Assembly (NCBI GenBank): GCA_946411385.1
Contig: CAMKDV010000001.1
Span: 1 to 64,000 of the forward strand
Origin: an uncultured Bacteroidales bacterium
GTDB lineage: Bacteria; Bacteroidota; Bacteroidia; Bacteroidales; Paludibacteraceae
Reading direction: 5' to 3'
Length of the DNA: 64,000 nt
Shown: positions 34,077-43,120 of the stretch, piece after piece
How positions within the stretch are numbered: position 1 is the first letter of the stretch
Layout of the letters: each line of letters opens with the position of its first letter
Made by a program: the position numbers and the translations under genes
The notes under the pieces: generated by a model
The model's database searches: none
What the model was told of the DNA's origin: nothing
What the model saw: the letters and a program-made list of their open reading frames with translations, nothing else

Positions 34077-35381
34077 ATGATTGAACATTTGATTCCTGCG
34101 TGGATGTTAATCCCGTTTGTAGTGATGCTGCTATGCATCGCTATCTTGCCTCTTGTACCTCATGTAGGTGAGTGGTGGGAAGAGAACATACACAAGTTGT
34201 ATGTCTCGCTGATTCTTGGCGTGCCGGTAGGTATCTGGTTGTGCGTCAATGGCATGAGCCATGATCTGATACACCAGATGATCTACGACTATGTGCCGTT
34301 TATCTTGCTGCTGATGGCATTGTTTGTAACCACCGGCGGCATTTGTATCCGTGGTGACTTGAAGGCAACGCCTATGACGAACACCATCATCATGGCTATC
34401 GGCTGGGTGCTGGCGTCGTTTATGGGTACGACGGGCGCTGCAATGCTTCTGATCCGTTTGCTGCTTGAGACCATCAAACAGCGTAAGTACAAGGTACACA
34501 CTGTATTGTTCTTTATCGCTATTGTAGCCAACTGCGGCGGTCTGCTTTCTCCGCTGGGTGATCCTCCGTTGTTCCTGCTGTTCCAGAAAGGAACGCCGTT
34601 CATGTGGTGGATGCAGAACATGCTGCCCGAGTGGGCTGTAACAGGAATATTGCTGCTGGGCGTTTACTTCGTTGTGGACATGTATTTCTACCGCAAAGAG
34701 CCGACAGTAAACATCATGGCTGATGTGCGTGAGGCAAAGAAACTGACGGCAACCGGTCTGATCAATATCGTTTGGCTGCTGTGCGTTGTATGCTCCACGA
34801 TGTTCATCAACTCGACGTACATCCCTGCTATGGGCGAGCACGATGCTCCGTGGTACTTGAAACTGTTGCGTGAGTGGGTATTCATCTTCATCATTGCCAT
34901 GAGTTGGCTCACTACCGCCAAGAAGACCCGCGAGGACAATAGCTACAGCTGGACTCCGATCCTGGAGGTGGCTTGCGTATTCCTGGGCATCTTTGCAACG
35001 ATGACTCCTGCGTTGATGTTCCTGCAGCAGAATCCGCTGCCGGTTTCTGAGCCATGGCAGTTCGTATATTGCACGGGTGCGCTGAGTGCATTCCTCGACA
35101 ACGCTCCGACCGCTATGGTATTCCATGCTACGGCAACTACTATTGACGTGCCGGGCGTAGAACTGGTAGCAGGTATAGCTCCGGAATTTATGAAAGCCAT
35201 CTCGATGGGTGCAGTATTCTTCGGTGCACTGACCTATATCGGCAACGGACCTAACTTCATGGTTAAGTCGATTGCAGAGCAGAGCGGTATTGACATGCCG
35301 TCGTTCTTCGGCTACATGATCAAGTTCTCGCTGATTGTTTGCTTGCCGATCTATATCATCGTTCAGCTGATATTTATCTAA
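34077..35381 (+). CDS. nhaD: Na+/H+ antiporter, NhaD type
   Basis: 434 residues with about eleven to twelve membrane segments of the ion-transporter (CitMHS-like) fold. Family motifs seen: TTGGICIRGDLKATP, GTTGAAMLLIRLLL, NCGGLLSPLGDPPLFLLF and SAFLDNAPTAMVF near the C-terminus, holding the conserved Asp and Asn of NhaD. It expels Na+ in exchange for protons across the inner membrane. Single-gene unit with its own promoter. Confidence 0.88.
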   Translation: MIEHLIPAWMLIPFVVMLLCIAILPLVPHVGEWWEENIHKLYVSLILGVPVGIWLCVNGMSHDLIHQMIYDYVPFILLLMALFVTTGGICIRGDLKATPMTNTIIMAIGWVLASFMGTTGAAMLLIRLLLETIKQRKYKVHTVLFFIAIVANCGGLLSPLGDPPLFLLFQKGTPFMWWMQNMLPEWAVTGILLLGVYFVVDMYFYRKEPTVNIMADVREAKKLTATGLINIVWLLCVVCSTMFINSTYIPAMGEHDAPWYLKLLREWVFIFIIAMSWLTTAKKTREDNSYSWTPILEVACVFLGIFATMTPALMFLQQNPLPVSEPWQFVYCTGALSAFLDNAPTAMVFHATATTIDVPGVELVAGIAPEFMKAISMGAVFFGALTYIGNGPNFMVKSIAEQSGIDMPSFFGYMIKFSLIVCLPIYIIVQLIFI

Positions 35382-35453
35382 AAGCGCTGTGCTGTGAGAA
35401 GTGTGCACGCTTCGCTGTGTGAAGTGAGAAAGCTACGCTAAAAGATAAAAGAG
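35382..35453 (+). repeat. Spacer with GTGTGAAGTGAGAAG words
   Basis: Seventy bases between two converging genes made of GCTGTG/GTGAGAAGTG words with AGCGC at one end and GCGC at the other. No clear T-run terminator. Weakly repeat-like. Confidence 0.4.
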
Positions 35454-36152
35454 TTAGCGCGCGGTGGACAAGGAGAACACGCTTATCCGACATGTTCGGA
35501 TAGGCGTGATTTCTTTTATACACCAGCTGAGGGTGGAGCCGGTAGTGATGACATCATCCACCAAGAGAATATGTTTGCGATGCCAACGTTCGGGCATGGT
35601 GACTGCAAAGGCATCTTTGACATTCTGCTTGCGTTCGGAATCAGAGAGGAGAGATTGTTTGTGGGTGTTGACGACACGGAGCAGGTTAGTGGCATCAACA
35701 GGAATATGCAGAATTTCCGCCAATCCGCGGCAGATATATTCGCTCTGGTTGTATCCGCGCTCACGCAAACGCTTCGGGTGAAGGGGAACTGGAACAAGCA
35801 GATCGATATCATCAAAGAAACCCGTGTCCAGCCATTCCATAGCGGCTTGACGGCCAAGGAAGGCAGCCAGGAACGGCTGTTCGGAATATTTGGCACGATG
35901 AATAAGCGTGGCAACCTGATCGCTATATTGCAGCCAGGCTCCGGCTCGTACAAAGCGATTGCGCAATTGCATCGTGTGAAAAGGCTGAAACTGCTGAAAG
36001 TACTGCTCGACTTTGTTACCGCGCATCAGGGCATGTTCGGTGCGTGGCAACTGCTGCAAGCAAGAGTCACATACAGCGCCTAACGTATCTACCCCGCGTT
36101 GGCACATAGGGCACAACGTGGGGTAGAATAATTCCTGAAGGCAGGTTAGCAT
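35454..36152 (-). CDS. comF: ComF-family phosphoribosyltransferase-like protein
   Basis: 232 residues from ATG 36152. The longer frame begins in repeat sequence and the DedA gene, so its 24 extra residues are discarded. N-terminal zinc-finger cysteines (CPMCQRG...CDSC) are followed by a type I PRTase domain: PVPLHPKRLRERGYNQ and the PRPP loop ILLVDDVITTGSTL. ComF is needed for DNA uptake in naturally competent species; in others its role is unclear. Start codon abuts the DedA stop, so the two are cotranscribed. Confidence 0.88.
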   Translation of the reverse strand: MLTCLQELFYPTLCPMCQRGVDTLGAVCDSCLQQLPRTEHALMRGNKVEQYFQQFQPFHTMQLRNRFVRAGAWLQYSDQVATLIHRAKYSEQPFLAAFLGRQAAMEWLDTGFFDDIDLLVPVPLHPKRLRERGYNQSEYICRGLAEILHIPVDATNLLRVVNTHKQSLLSDSERKQNVKDAFAVTMPERWHRKHILLVDDVITTGSTLSWCIKEITPIRTCRISVFSLSTAR

Positions 36153-36186
36153 GCTATTTGTGATTTGTGATTTGTGATTGATCATT
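36150..36186 (-). repeat. GATTTGT repeat forming the DedA C-terminus
   Basis: Tandem TTTGTGA words; read on the minus strand they encode the last residues TNDQSQITNHK and the stop of the DedA protein. Same word, and nearly the same peptide, as in the glycosyltransferase at 16680. Confidence 0.8.
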
Positions 36187-36843
36187 TGTGGCTCGACGCC
36201 TCTTGACAATCTGCTTGATAACAATATAGAGCACTGCTACACCGAAGAGGGCGATGAGAATGATGCTCAGTTCGTGGCTGTAAGTGCTGATAAGATCGGC
36301 TTGACCGTGCGCCACATAGCCTAAAACAGCCAGCACCACATTCCAGATGAACGCTCCGAGGAAGGTGTAGAACAGGAAATAGCCGAAATGCATCTTAGCC
36401 AGACCTGCAGGGATGCTGATGAGCTGGCGTATGCCCGGGATGAAACGTCCGACAAAGGTGGATACCTTGCCATGGTCGTTGAAGTACTGCTCGGCTTTCT
36501 GTACTTTTTCGCTGCTGAGCAGACAGAGGTGACCGAGTTTGCTATCGGCAAAGCGATAGATAACCAATCGTCCGAGCCACATGGATAGCAGATAATTGAT
36601 GATAGCTCCCAACATGGCGCCCACCGTACCGGCCAAGACGATGAGCAAGACATCGATGGGGTAGTTGCCGGTAGCGCAGAGCACGCTATCCGGATTACCT
36701 GCCACATAGGCTGCCGGTGGGATAACCACTTCAGAAGGGAAGGGAATGAACGATGATTCGATTGTCATCAGCGCCACGATGGATGTGTAGTTCATGTGGG
36801 TGGTGTACCACGCAGTGATTGTATCAACTAACGACATAGGCAA
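36154..36843 (-). CDS. DedA/SNARE-associated (VTT domain) membrane protein
   Basis: 229 residues with five to six membrane segments. Family motifs: the ESSFIPFPSEVVIPPAAY re-entrant region near residue 30 and FVGRFIPGIRQLISIPAGLAKM near residue 140. DedA proteins are lipid scramblases or flippases, some recycling undecaprenyl phosphate. The C-terminal eleven residues are repeat-encoded. It follows ftsZ by 1 base, so it ends the division operon. Confidence 0.85.
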   Translation of the reverse strand: MPMSLVDTITAWYTTHMNYTSIVALMTIESSFIPFPSEVVIPPAAYVAGNPDSVLCATGNYPIDVLLIVLAGTVGAMLGAIINYLLSMWLGRLVIYRFADSKLGHLCLLSSEKVQKAEQYFNDHGKVSTFVGRFIPGIRQLISIPAGLAKMHFGYFLFYTFLGAFIWNVVLAVLGYVAHGQADLISTYSHELSIILIALFGVAVLYIVIKQIVKRRRATNDQSQITNHK

Positions 36844-38154
36844 TTATCTTCTGTTACGCTTCCAAGCGGGTTCCTGCTCGGCATCGGAGAGGGCATCATC
36901 GTCATCAAAATCGATGAAGTCCATGATGCCGCTTGCGGGTCTGGGCTGAGGTTGAGGCGTTTCGGGCTCTTCTTTTGGCTCATCCTTTTGTCCGTCAGCG
37001 GGCTGCTCGTCAGCAGGTGTATCTTCCGGTTGCTTATCTTCGGGCTTGTCGTCATTGACGGGATAGAAGCGGTCGATAGCGCTCTCAATCGATTCGGGGC
37101 GCTCGAGCTGCTTGGGCTCCTCATCCTTCGGTGCCTTGGTAATATCAACGGTAACGGCATTGATGCCGGGAATGTCGCTGACGCTATAGCCTGTGGCGAT
37201 AATGGTAACGCGCACATCCTCACCGAGGCTATCGTCGTAGCTGGCACCCCATTGCACCTCGACCTCTTCACCTACATGCTCGGTGAACTTGGTGATCTGG
37301 TCGAACTCGTTCATGCGGATGGCATGTTCGTGCGAGCAGTAGAACTGCAGAAGCACGCGCGATGCGCCACGCACATCGTTGGTATTGACGAGCGGCGACT
37401 CCAAGGCATTCTTGATGGCGCGCGTAATACGCTCCTCACCGCTGGCCTGACCCACATTCATGATGGCTACGCCACCGCTTTTGAGGGTGTTGTAGACATC
37501 GGCAAAGTCGGTATTGATATATCCCGGCACGGTGATGATCTCGGCGATAGACTTGGCAGCATTGCTTACCACATCGTCGGACTTGTCAAAGGCGTTGGGC
37601 AGGTCAAGGTCGGGGAAGATCTTGCAGAGTTTCTCGTTGTTGATGACGAGCAAGGCATCGACATGCTCCGCCAGTTCGGCTACGCCTACCATCGCTTTGC
37701 GGATCTTGGGCTTGCCCTCGAAAGCAAACGGGATAGTAACGATACCTACGGTAAGGATATCCAAATCTTTGGCTACCTCGGCAACGATAGGCGAGGCACC
37801 TGTACCTGTACCGCCACCCATACCGGCCGTAATGAAGAGCATCTTGGTGCCATCATCCAGGGCTTCGCGGATGCGGTCGCGGTTCTCGTTAGCCAGTTCG
37901 CGTGCACGGTCAGGACGACCACCGGCTCCCAGTCCAGGACCCAGTTGCAGCTTGGAAGGCACAGCGGACTGCCCCAAGGCTACCTTGTCGGTATTGCAAA
38001 CGAGGAACGTCACGTCCTTGATTCCTAACTTGTACATGTGGTTGACTGCGTTGCCGCCGCCACCGCCTACACCCATCACTTTAATAATGCTCTCGGGTTC
38101 GAGATCGATAGGTAATTCGATTATATCTGCCATAGTATTATGATTATTATCCAT
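36844..38154 (-). CDS. ftsZ: Cell division protein FtsZ
   Basis: 436 residues. The tubulin-fold GTPase has the VGGGGGNAVNHM loop, the tubulin signature GMGGGTGTGASP and the T7 loop with NTDFADV. After about residue 335 comes an acidic, proline- and glutamine-rich linker (EDKQPEDTPADEQPADG) of about 80 residues and a short C-terminal tail (PAWKRNRR) that should bind FtsA. ATG 38154 is used; ATG 38133 would give MADIIELP. It polymerises into the division ring. Last but one gene of the murC-ftsQ-ftsA-ftsZ-dedA-comF run. Confidence 0.96.
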   Translation of the reverse strand: MDNNHNTMADIIELPIDLEPESIIKVMGVGGGGGNAVNHMYKLGIKDVTFLVCNTDKVALGQSAVPSKLQLGPGLGAGGRPDRARELANENRDRIREALDDGTKMLFITAGMGGGTGTGASPIVAEVAKDLDILTVGIVTIPFAFEGKPKIRKAMVGVAELAEHVDALLVINNEKLCKIFPDLDLPNAFDKSDDVVSNAAKSIAEIITVPGYINTDFADVYNTLKSGGVAIMNVGQASGEERITRAIKNALESPLVNTNDVRGASRVLLQFYCSHEHAIRMNEFDQITKFTEHVGEEVEVQWGASYDDSLGEDVRVTIIATGYSVSDIPGINAVTVDITKAPKDEEPKQLERPESIESAIDRFYPVNDDKPEDKQPEDTPADEQPADGQKDEPKEEPETPQPQPRPASGIMDFIDFDDDDALSDAEQEPAWKRNRR

Positions 38155-38180
38155 TTGTGTAAACCGTCCTGAGGATATCG

Positions 38181-39443
38181 CTATTCATCGTCACCGCCAA
38201 AGAGGGTGGCGATGCTATTCTTGAACTTGCCCATGAAAGTGGCATCTTTCTTTATCTCCTCATCAGGATGCTCCTCAAGGAACATCTGTCCGATGAGCAG
38301 CGTGCCGATGAGCGGCGTATAGGTAGGCTGATAGTACTCATCATCCGTATCGTGCGCCAACCACTCGGCATGGGTGCCGTAATCGATAGGAACAGAGGTC
38401 TTCTTGCGGAGGTAGGGTACTATACCTTTCAGCATCGATGCACCACCGGTCAGGTAGATCTTTTCTACGCGGAAGTCGGCTTTCTCCACCTCGCCAAGCA
38501 GGGGCAGCATGATCTCGTCAATACGGCTGGCAATGATCATGCTCAGGTTGCCGAAGGTAACGATGATCGGTTCTTCACCTTCGCGCGCAGCCTGTACGCG
38601 CACACCTTTGTCCAGATCTTCCTTCTTTAGACTAAGGGTGCCGTACTTGCGCTTGAGTCCTTCCGCTTTGTCAGAGGCGATGCCTAAGGTCTCGATGTCG
38701 TGGCTGACATGATAACCGCCAAGAGGAATAACCTTGGTAAGGACGAAGCGCTCGTTGCGATAGATGGTAAGGGTGGTAGTCTGTGCGCCCATGTTGATGA
38801 CGGCACAGCCCTGTTCGCGTTCCTCATTGGTAGTGAGCGCGCTGATGTCGGCATCGGGTATGACGATGCGCTGGTAGACGACGATAGGTGTCCGCTGGAG
38901 CGAATCATCAATCTTTTGGTTGAACTCCTTGCGCATGACAAAAGCCGTGGCTTCGAGCGTGATATCCTTGCCGTACTGCCCTTTGGGGCGCTCGTCAAAC
39001 TCATTGTCATCCACTATCCATTTGTCGGGCAGCACGGTGACGACACCTACAGTAGGTGTATGCAGCTCAATCTTATCCTTGCACTCGAGCAGCATCTCGT
39101 TGAGCATCTTATCCTTGATCTCGCTCTTACGCTGCAGCCTGTGGGCCTGTACGCGTACCGACTGTAGCGAGCGTCCACCCACACATACAAAGATGTTTTT
39201 CAGTTCACCGCGTCCCACACGGTTGGTAAGCTTCTTGAGGGTCTCATTGAGCATGAAGCCCACATCGCTCGTGTTGGTGGGAATACCTTTCTCAATGCTC
39301 TGATGTTTGTTGGAGAACTCGCTGCCGAGGATGTGGAACGTCTTGTGACGGTCATCCCAGTCAGCGGCAATGGCCCTCACGCCCGAACTGCCGATATTGA
39401 TTGCTACGATCGGCTGTAGCAGCATCTCTTGTTTGCGTATCAT
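38181..39443 (-). CDS. ftsA: Cell division protein FtsA
   Basis: 420 residues, actin-like. VAINIGSSGVRAIAADWD is the phosphate-1 loop; the FtsA-specific 1C subdomain follows (about 85-165), then VINMGAQTTTLTIYR and YLTGGASMLKGI for phosphate-2 and adenosine. It tethers FtsZ to the membrane through a C-terminal amphipathic helix; here that end reads FMGKFKNSIATLFGGDDE. It lies 26 bases upstream of ftsZ, the order conserved across Bacteroidota. Confidence 0.95.
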   Translation of the reverse strand: MIRKQEMLLQPIVAINIGSSGVRAIAADWDDRHKTFHILGSEFSNKHQSIEKGIPTNTSDVGFMLNETLKKLTNRVGRGELKNIFVCVGGRSLQSVRVQAHRLQRKSEIKDKMLNEMLLECKDKIELHTPTVGVVTVLPDKWIVDDNEFDERPKGQYGKDITLEATAFVMRKEFNQKIDDSLQRTPIVVYQRIVIPDADISALTTNEEREQGCAVINMGAQTTTLTIYRNERFVLTKVIPLGGYHVSHDIETLGIASDKAEGLKRKYGTLSLKKEDLDKGVRVQAAREGEEPIIVTFGNLSMIIASRIDEIMLPLLGEVEKADFRVEKIYLTGGASMLKGIVPYLRKKTSVPIDYGTHAEWLAHDTDDEYYQPTYTPLIGTLLIGQMFLEEHPDEEIKKDATFMGKFKNSIATLFGGDDE

Positions 39444-39505
39444 CGTTAATAATTCTTTACTTGTTGATTTTCAATTTCCCTCTAACTCTAAACTCTCAAC
39501 TCCTC
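39444..39505 (-). repeat. GAGTTTAGAGTTAGAGG-word spacer
   Basis: Between ftsQ and ftsA. On the minus strand GAGGAGTTGAGAGTTTAGAG words form most of the 62 bases, then A/T-rich sequence before the ftsA start. Confidence 0.5.
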
Positions 39506-40237
39506 TCATTTCCTCCCTATGATCTGATTGGCATAGCGCAGGTCGATTTGCTTGTATTCAGGCCATCCTACCTTGTCAAAGCCTTCCTCATAGAGTTTCT
39601 TGAGGTTAGCCATCTTCTGCTCGGCATTCGACAGGTCGCCCAGGATGATGACGTACTTGTGCTCCGAATCGACCAACTCAATCATCTTGGGGTTGCTGAC
39701 GCGGATGGTATGGATCTTGTCACGCCAATAGCGGTTGCGGCTAAGCATATAGACGAAGTCGTACATCTCGCCGAGTGCTTGTTGGCGACCAATGCGTCCG
39801 CTGACCACCATGACGGGGGTGTTGACCGAAGCGCGTACGGGCATGACGGTACGGTCCATATCCACAAAATAGTGTTCATCTCCGTCGATGCGCATTAGCG
39901 GTACGCGCTGACGCACGGCTATGCGCACCTCACCGGTGCTCAGCTCATGACATTCAGCTTCGCGAAGCATAGGGTGGGTCTGCAAGCAATGCTCTATCTC
40001 CTGACAGCTGATTTTCGACAGCGGCTGACCTATCTGCCATAGTCCTGCCTGACGGAGCACGCCTTGCAATTCCTGTGCGGTAACATACTGCCGCTCGGTG
40101 CTATCCTTGATGCTGACGGATATTTGGGAGCAGATAGGATCAGCCACACGATGCGATGCCAACACTCCTGCCAGCATCACTACCGCCACCATCGAGGCAG
40201 CCAGCAATATGTTCACTATCTTGCGTTTGATTACCAT
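39506..40237 (-). CDS. ftsQ: Cell division protein FtsQ/DivIB
   Basis: 243 residues. Short cytoplasmic N-terminus, one membrane helix (ILLAASMVAVVMLAGVLA), a POTRA-like domain (VSIKDSTERQYVTAQELQGVL) and the FtsQ beta domain with VRQRVPLMRIDGDEHYFVD. Periplasmic scaffold linking early and late division proteins. Position between murC and ftsA confirms the assignment, since sequence conservation is low. Confidence 0.88.
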   Translation of the reverse strand: MVIKRKIVNILLAASMVAVVMLAGVLASHRVADPICSQISVSIKDSTERQYVTAQELQGVLRQAGLWQIGQPLSKISCQEIEHCLQTHPMLREAECHELSTGEVRIAVRQRVPLMRIDGDEHYFVDMDRTVMPVRASVNTPVMVVSGRIGRQQALGEMYDFVYMLSRNRYWRDKIHTIRVSNPKMIELVDSEHKYVIILGDLSNAEQKMANLKKLYEEGFDKVGWPEYKQIDLRYANQIIGRK

Positions 40238-40262
40238 TCTTTCCGTCGTTTGATAGGCTGTT

Positions 40263-41630
40263 TTATTTTTGTAATATCTCCGCTATGGTAGGCACCAGCC
40301 TGTCGATATCTCCTGCACCGATGGTCAGCACTGCTACGGGCTGATGCTGCCGCGCATGTTCGGCGATACGGGCGAGCAGTTCGTCTTTGCTCATCAGGTG
40401 CTTGTCCGGGCAGGTGATCTTGCCGAGCAACATCTGCGAGTCCACACCTGCTATCGGCAGTTCGCGAGCGGGGTAGATGGGCAGCAGGATTACTTCGTCC
40501 AGCGTGGAAAGCACCCAGGCAAACCCATCGGCAAAGTCGCGCGTACGGGTGTAGAGGTGCGGTTGGAAGATGCCTATCAGGTGCCGCTCGGGATAGAGCT
40601 TGCGCACCGATGCAACGGATGCGGCTATCTCCTGCGGATGATGGGCATAATCGTCGATATAGACGGTCTGCGGCGTCTGCACATGGATGTTGAAACGCCG
40701 GTGTACTCCGGCAAACGATTGCAGTCCGCGACGGATTGTTTCTTCCGGCACTGCGCAGAGCAAGGCTATGGCAGCCGCTGCCACACTGTTCTCGATGTTC
40801 ACCCATACCGGTACGCCCAGCTTGAGCCCACGCATCACGCCGCTTGGGTGATGTAGGTCGAAGACTATGCTGCCGTCGCTTACAACGATATTCGCTGCAT
40901 AGTAATCAGCCCGCGTGTCCTCGGCAGAGTAGGTAAGCAGGTGCGCTTTGCCCGTGATATGCAGCTTGTCGTGCAGACCATATTTGAGCACGATGGTATC
41001 CGAAACGAGATTGCAGTACTGCTCAAAACTCTCGCGATACGCCTCGGGTGTACCATAGATATCCAGATGATCGGGGTCGACGCTCGTCACTACGGTCATG
41101 TGGGGACGCAGGTGATGAAAACTGCGGTCGAACTCATCCGCCTCTACCACTACATACGGGCTGGAGGAGTCCAGTAGCAGGTTGGTGTGGTAGTTCTCAC
41201 TGATGCCTCCGAGGAACGCGTTCACGCCACCGCTCTCGGCCAACAGATGTGCCAGCATCGTGCTGGTGGTAGTCTTGCCATGCGTACCGGCTACGCACAG
41301 CGCTTTCCTTGCGGCTGTGATCATGCCCAACGCTTCCGCGCGCTTGTGGATATGTGCTCCGTGATTGTTCAGGTACTGCCAAAGAGCCGTCTGTTGCGGC
41401 ACGGCAGGAGTCCATACCACCGGCAAGTTTTCCGGCGGGAATGGAAGCAGCTCGGGATTGTCCTCGTAGAAGATGCTGATGCCCTCTTCGCTGAGAGCGT
41501 GCGTCAGTTCAGATGGCGTGCGGTCGTAACCGGCAACGGTATACCCCTCATGCCGGTAATACCGCGCCAAAGCGCTCATACCTATGCCGCCTATACCCAA
41601 GAAAAATATCTGTTTATCCGTGTTGCTCAT
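40263..41630 (-). CDS. murC: UDP-N-acetylmuramate--L-alanine ligase
   Basis: 455 residues. N-terminal Rossmann domain FLGIGGIGMSALARYY, the ATP loop AGTHGKTTTSTMLAHLL, VVEADEFDRSF and the YAHHPQEI motif mark a Mur ligase; the GIGGxGMS start is MurC-specific. It adds L-alanine to UDP-MurNAc in the cytosol. First gene of the division run, with a promoter about 55 bases upstream. Confidence 0.96.
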   Translation of the reverse strand: MSNTDKQIFFLGIGGIGMSALARYYRHEGYTVAGYDRTPSELTHALSEEGISIFYEDNPELLPFPPENLPVVWTPAVPQQTALWQYLNNHGAHIHKRAEALGMITAARKALCVAGTHGKTTTSTMLAHLLAESGGVNAFLGGISENYHTNLLLDSSSPYVVVEADEFDRSFHHLRPHMTVVTSVDPDHLDIYGTPEAYRESFEQYCNLVSDTIVLKYGLHDKLHITGKAHLLTYSAEDTRADYYAANIVVSDGSIVFDLHHPSGVMRGLKLGVPVWVNIENSVAAAAIALLCAVPEETIRRGLQSFAGVHRRFNIHVQTPQTVYIDDYAHHPQEIAASVASVRKLYPERHLIGIFQPHLYTRTRDFADGFAWVLSTLDEVILLPIYPARELPIAGVDSQMLLGKITCPDKHLMSKDELLARIAEHARQHQPVAVLTIGAGDIDRLVPTIAEILQK

Positions 41631-41684
41631 ACCTAATTAAGCCAATCTTCTGCTCCGGATCGGCTCACTCATCCATTTTGACTA

Positions 41685-41715
41685 CAAAGATACAAAAAAA
41701 AAATGATATTTGCAA
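41685..41715 (-). promoter_or_regulatory. Promoter of the murC-fts operon
   Basis: Minus strand: TTG (41713-41715), 20 bases, TATCTTTG (41685-41692). Confidence 0.75.
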
Positions 41716-41762
41716 GTATTTGGCGAAAAAAAATATACAAAAACGGTTTTACTCCCGTTGTT

Positions 41763-41835
41763 GACCCATAAACGGACCGTAAACGGACTGTAGATGGGCT
41801 GGAAACGGGCTGTTAACGGACTGTATATGGGCCGC
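41763..41835 (-). repeat. GGACTGTAAAC-word tandem tract
   Basis: Six to seven imperfect copies of an 11-base word (AAACGGACTGT, GATGGGCTGGA, AACGGGCTGTT). It starts just after the upstream promoter boundary of murC and ends inside the last codons of the glycosyltransferase, whose C-terminus (GPYTVR) is repeat-derived. Confidence 0.7.
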
Positions 41836-42772
41836 GAATGAGCCTTTTGGTCCAGCGGAAGGCATGGAAGGTGAGGCGCGTGAGGGCAAACCAGCGTTTC
41901 TTGTTGCGTGGATCGGCATGGCTGGCAAAACGGCGTGCATTGGCATAATCGCCGCGCTGGTATGCCATGGCGAGAAGAATGTCGTGGCGATGGCGGTCGT
42001 CCTTGCGCTCATCGTAAGGCAGACCGAGCTGATTGTACAGGTAGCGGTTCATCACCTTCTCTTGCAGATATTTGTCCACGACAGTCTGATATTCCAGCGG
42101 CTTGGACATCGAGCCGGCATAGCTGCGATAGACGACGGTAGGGGTATCGATGAAATGAAAATCACAATGGCGGGCAAGCAGTACTGCCGTAGGAAAATCC
42201 TGGATGGGGAATCGCAGCCGGACATAGGCATTGAGGTCGACATAATGGTCGAGCATCGACCTGCGTATCATGGTGGCGCTGAAGAGGATAGGGTAGCTGC
42301 GATGGAGCAGATAGTCGAGCTGATTGGCATCAGGTGGAATATGTGCATGCGAGCGATGCTGCGTGCCGGTAGCCACATCGAGTATCCATCGGTCGGCATG
42401 CACGAGTCCGCATGCGTCGTGCGAATCGAGATAATCCGCCAGCAGCTGCAGATGGCGGGTATCGCACCAATAATCGTCATCATCGCAGAAAGCGAGATAG
42501 CGTCCGCGGGCAAGCAGACAGGTGGAAGCCCAGTTGGCACCGAAACCGATATTCTCAGGCTGGAAATTGAGAACGATGGTATCGGGATAGCGAGCCTGAT
42601 AATCGCGGAGCAAGTCGCGCGAAGCATCAGTAGAGCCGTTGTCGCCAATGATGACCTCAAAGGGGAACGTACAATCCTGCGCCAAGACAGCATCAAGCGC
42701 TTGGCCGATATAATGCCCGCGGTTGAAACTGGTCATGATGACCGAGACATATGGCGTATTGACATCCGTCAT
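41813..42772 (-). CDS. Family 2 glycosyltransferase (unlinked)
   Basis: 319 residues from ATG 42772. A longer frame to 42820 exists, but the promoter -7 box lies at 42818-42825, so the start must be downstream; 42772 also puts SVIMTSFNRGHYI at the N-terminus. GT-A motifs: IGDNGSTDAS and FCDDDDYWC. Closely related in layout to the 12019 enzyme. It stands alone with its own promoter between the murC operon and tRNA-Pro, away from the glycan locus. Confidence 0.85.
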   Translation of the reverse strand: MTDVNTPYVSVIMTSFNRGHYIGQALDAVLAQDCTFPFEVIIGDNGSTDASRDLLRDYQARYPDTIVLNFQPENIGFGANWASTCLLARGRYLAFCDDDDYWCDTRHLQLLADYLDSHDACGLVHADRWILDVATGTQHRSHAHIPPDANQLDYLLHRSYPILFSATMIRRSMLDHYVDLNAYVRLRFPIQDFPTAVLLARHCDFHFIDTPTVVYRSYAGSMSKPLEYQTVVDKYLQEKVMNRYLYNQLGLPYDERKDDRHRHDILLAMAYQRGDYANARRFASHADPRNKKRWFALTRLTFHAFRWTKRLIRGPYTVR

Positions 42773-42817
42773 GGTATGGCAGCTGACAGGAATAGTACTC
42801 AGTATCGTTTGCGTGTG

Positions 42818-42848
42818 CAAAGGTACAAAAAAAATATGATATATGCAA
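42818..42848 (-). promoter_or_regulatory. Promoter of the lone glycosyltransferase
   Basis: Minus strand: TTG (42846-42848), 20 bases, TACCTTTG (42818-42825). Confidence 0.65.
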
Positions 42849-42895
42849 ATTTTTATAAAAAAACAAGTGAAAATGCATTTTTTTCTTCAAAAAAT

Positions 42896-42926
42896 TTGCA
42901 AATATGAAAAAAAAGTAGTATCTTTG
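42896..42926 (+). promoter_or_regulatory. Promoter of the tRNA-Pro/tRNA-Ala unit
   Basis: TTG (42896-42898), 20 bases, TATCTTTG (42919-42926), 30 bases before tRNA-Pro. Confidence 0.75.
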
Positions 42927-42956
42927 CAGTCGGTTTTGCGTTAAATGCAGAATTGG

Positions 42957-43031
42957 CGGGATATAGTTCAGCCCGGTTAGAATGCCTGCTTTGGGAGCAG
43001 GAGGTCGTGAGTTCGAATCTCGCTATCCCGA
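42957..43031 (+). tRNA. tRNA-Pro (anticodon TGG)
   Basis: 75 bases folding as a cloverleaf: acceptor CGGGATA with TATCCCG plus discriminator A, anticodon stem CCTGC/GCAGG around loop TTTGGGA (anticodon TGG), and T-loop GTTCGAATC. CCA is not encoded. Confidence 0.95.
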
Positions 43032-43039
43032 CAAGAACG

Positions 43040-43120
43040 CGTGGCGAGCCACGAATTCTCCGCAACCGAATGGTTGCAGCCCCGATGAGAAAGGATTCTT
43101 TCGAAATCGGAAAAGCGGAG
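43040..43120 (+). other. Structured spacer between two tRNA genes
   Basis: Nested inverted repeats: CGTGG-CGAG-CCACG (43040-43053); AACC-GAAT-GGTT (43064-43075); CCGAT (43082-43086) with ATCGG (43106-43110); outer CTCCGC (43058-43063) with GCGGAG (43115-43120). No T-run. Probably part of the precursor transcript, possibly a processing signal. No gene is seen in 43032-43179. Confidence 0.45.

Noticed and set aside
34131..35408. Minus-strand frame of 425 codons opposite nhaD
   Set aside because: His/Gln-rich antisense translation of a membrane protein; no start signals or family.
36952..38028. Long plus-strand frame of 358 codons opposite ftsZ
   Set aside because: Shadow of ftsZ; the composition mirrors the sense gene and no protein family is recognised.
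41864..42907. Plus-strand frame of 347 codons opposite the glycosyltransferase at 41813
   Set aside because: Antisense shadow; it crosses the promoter region and has no recognisable domain.
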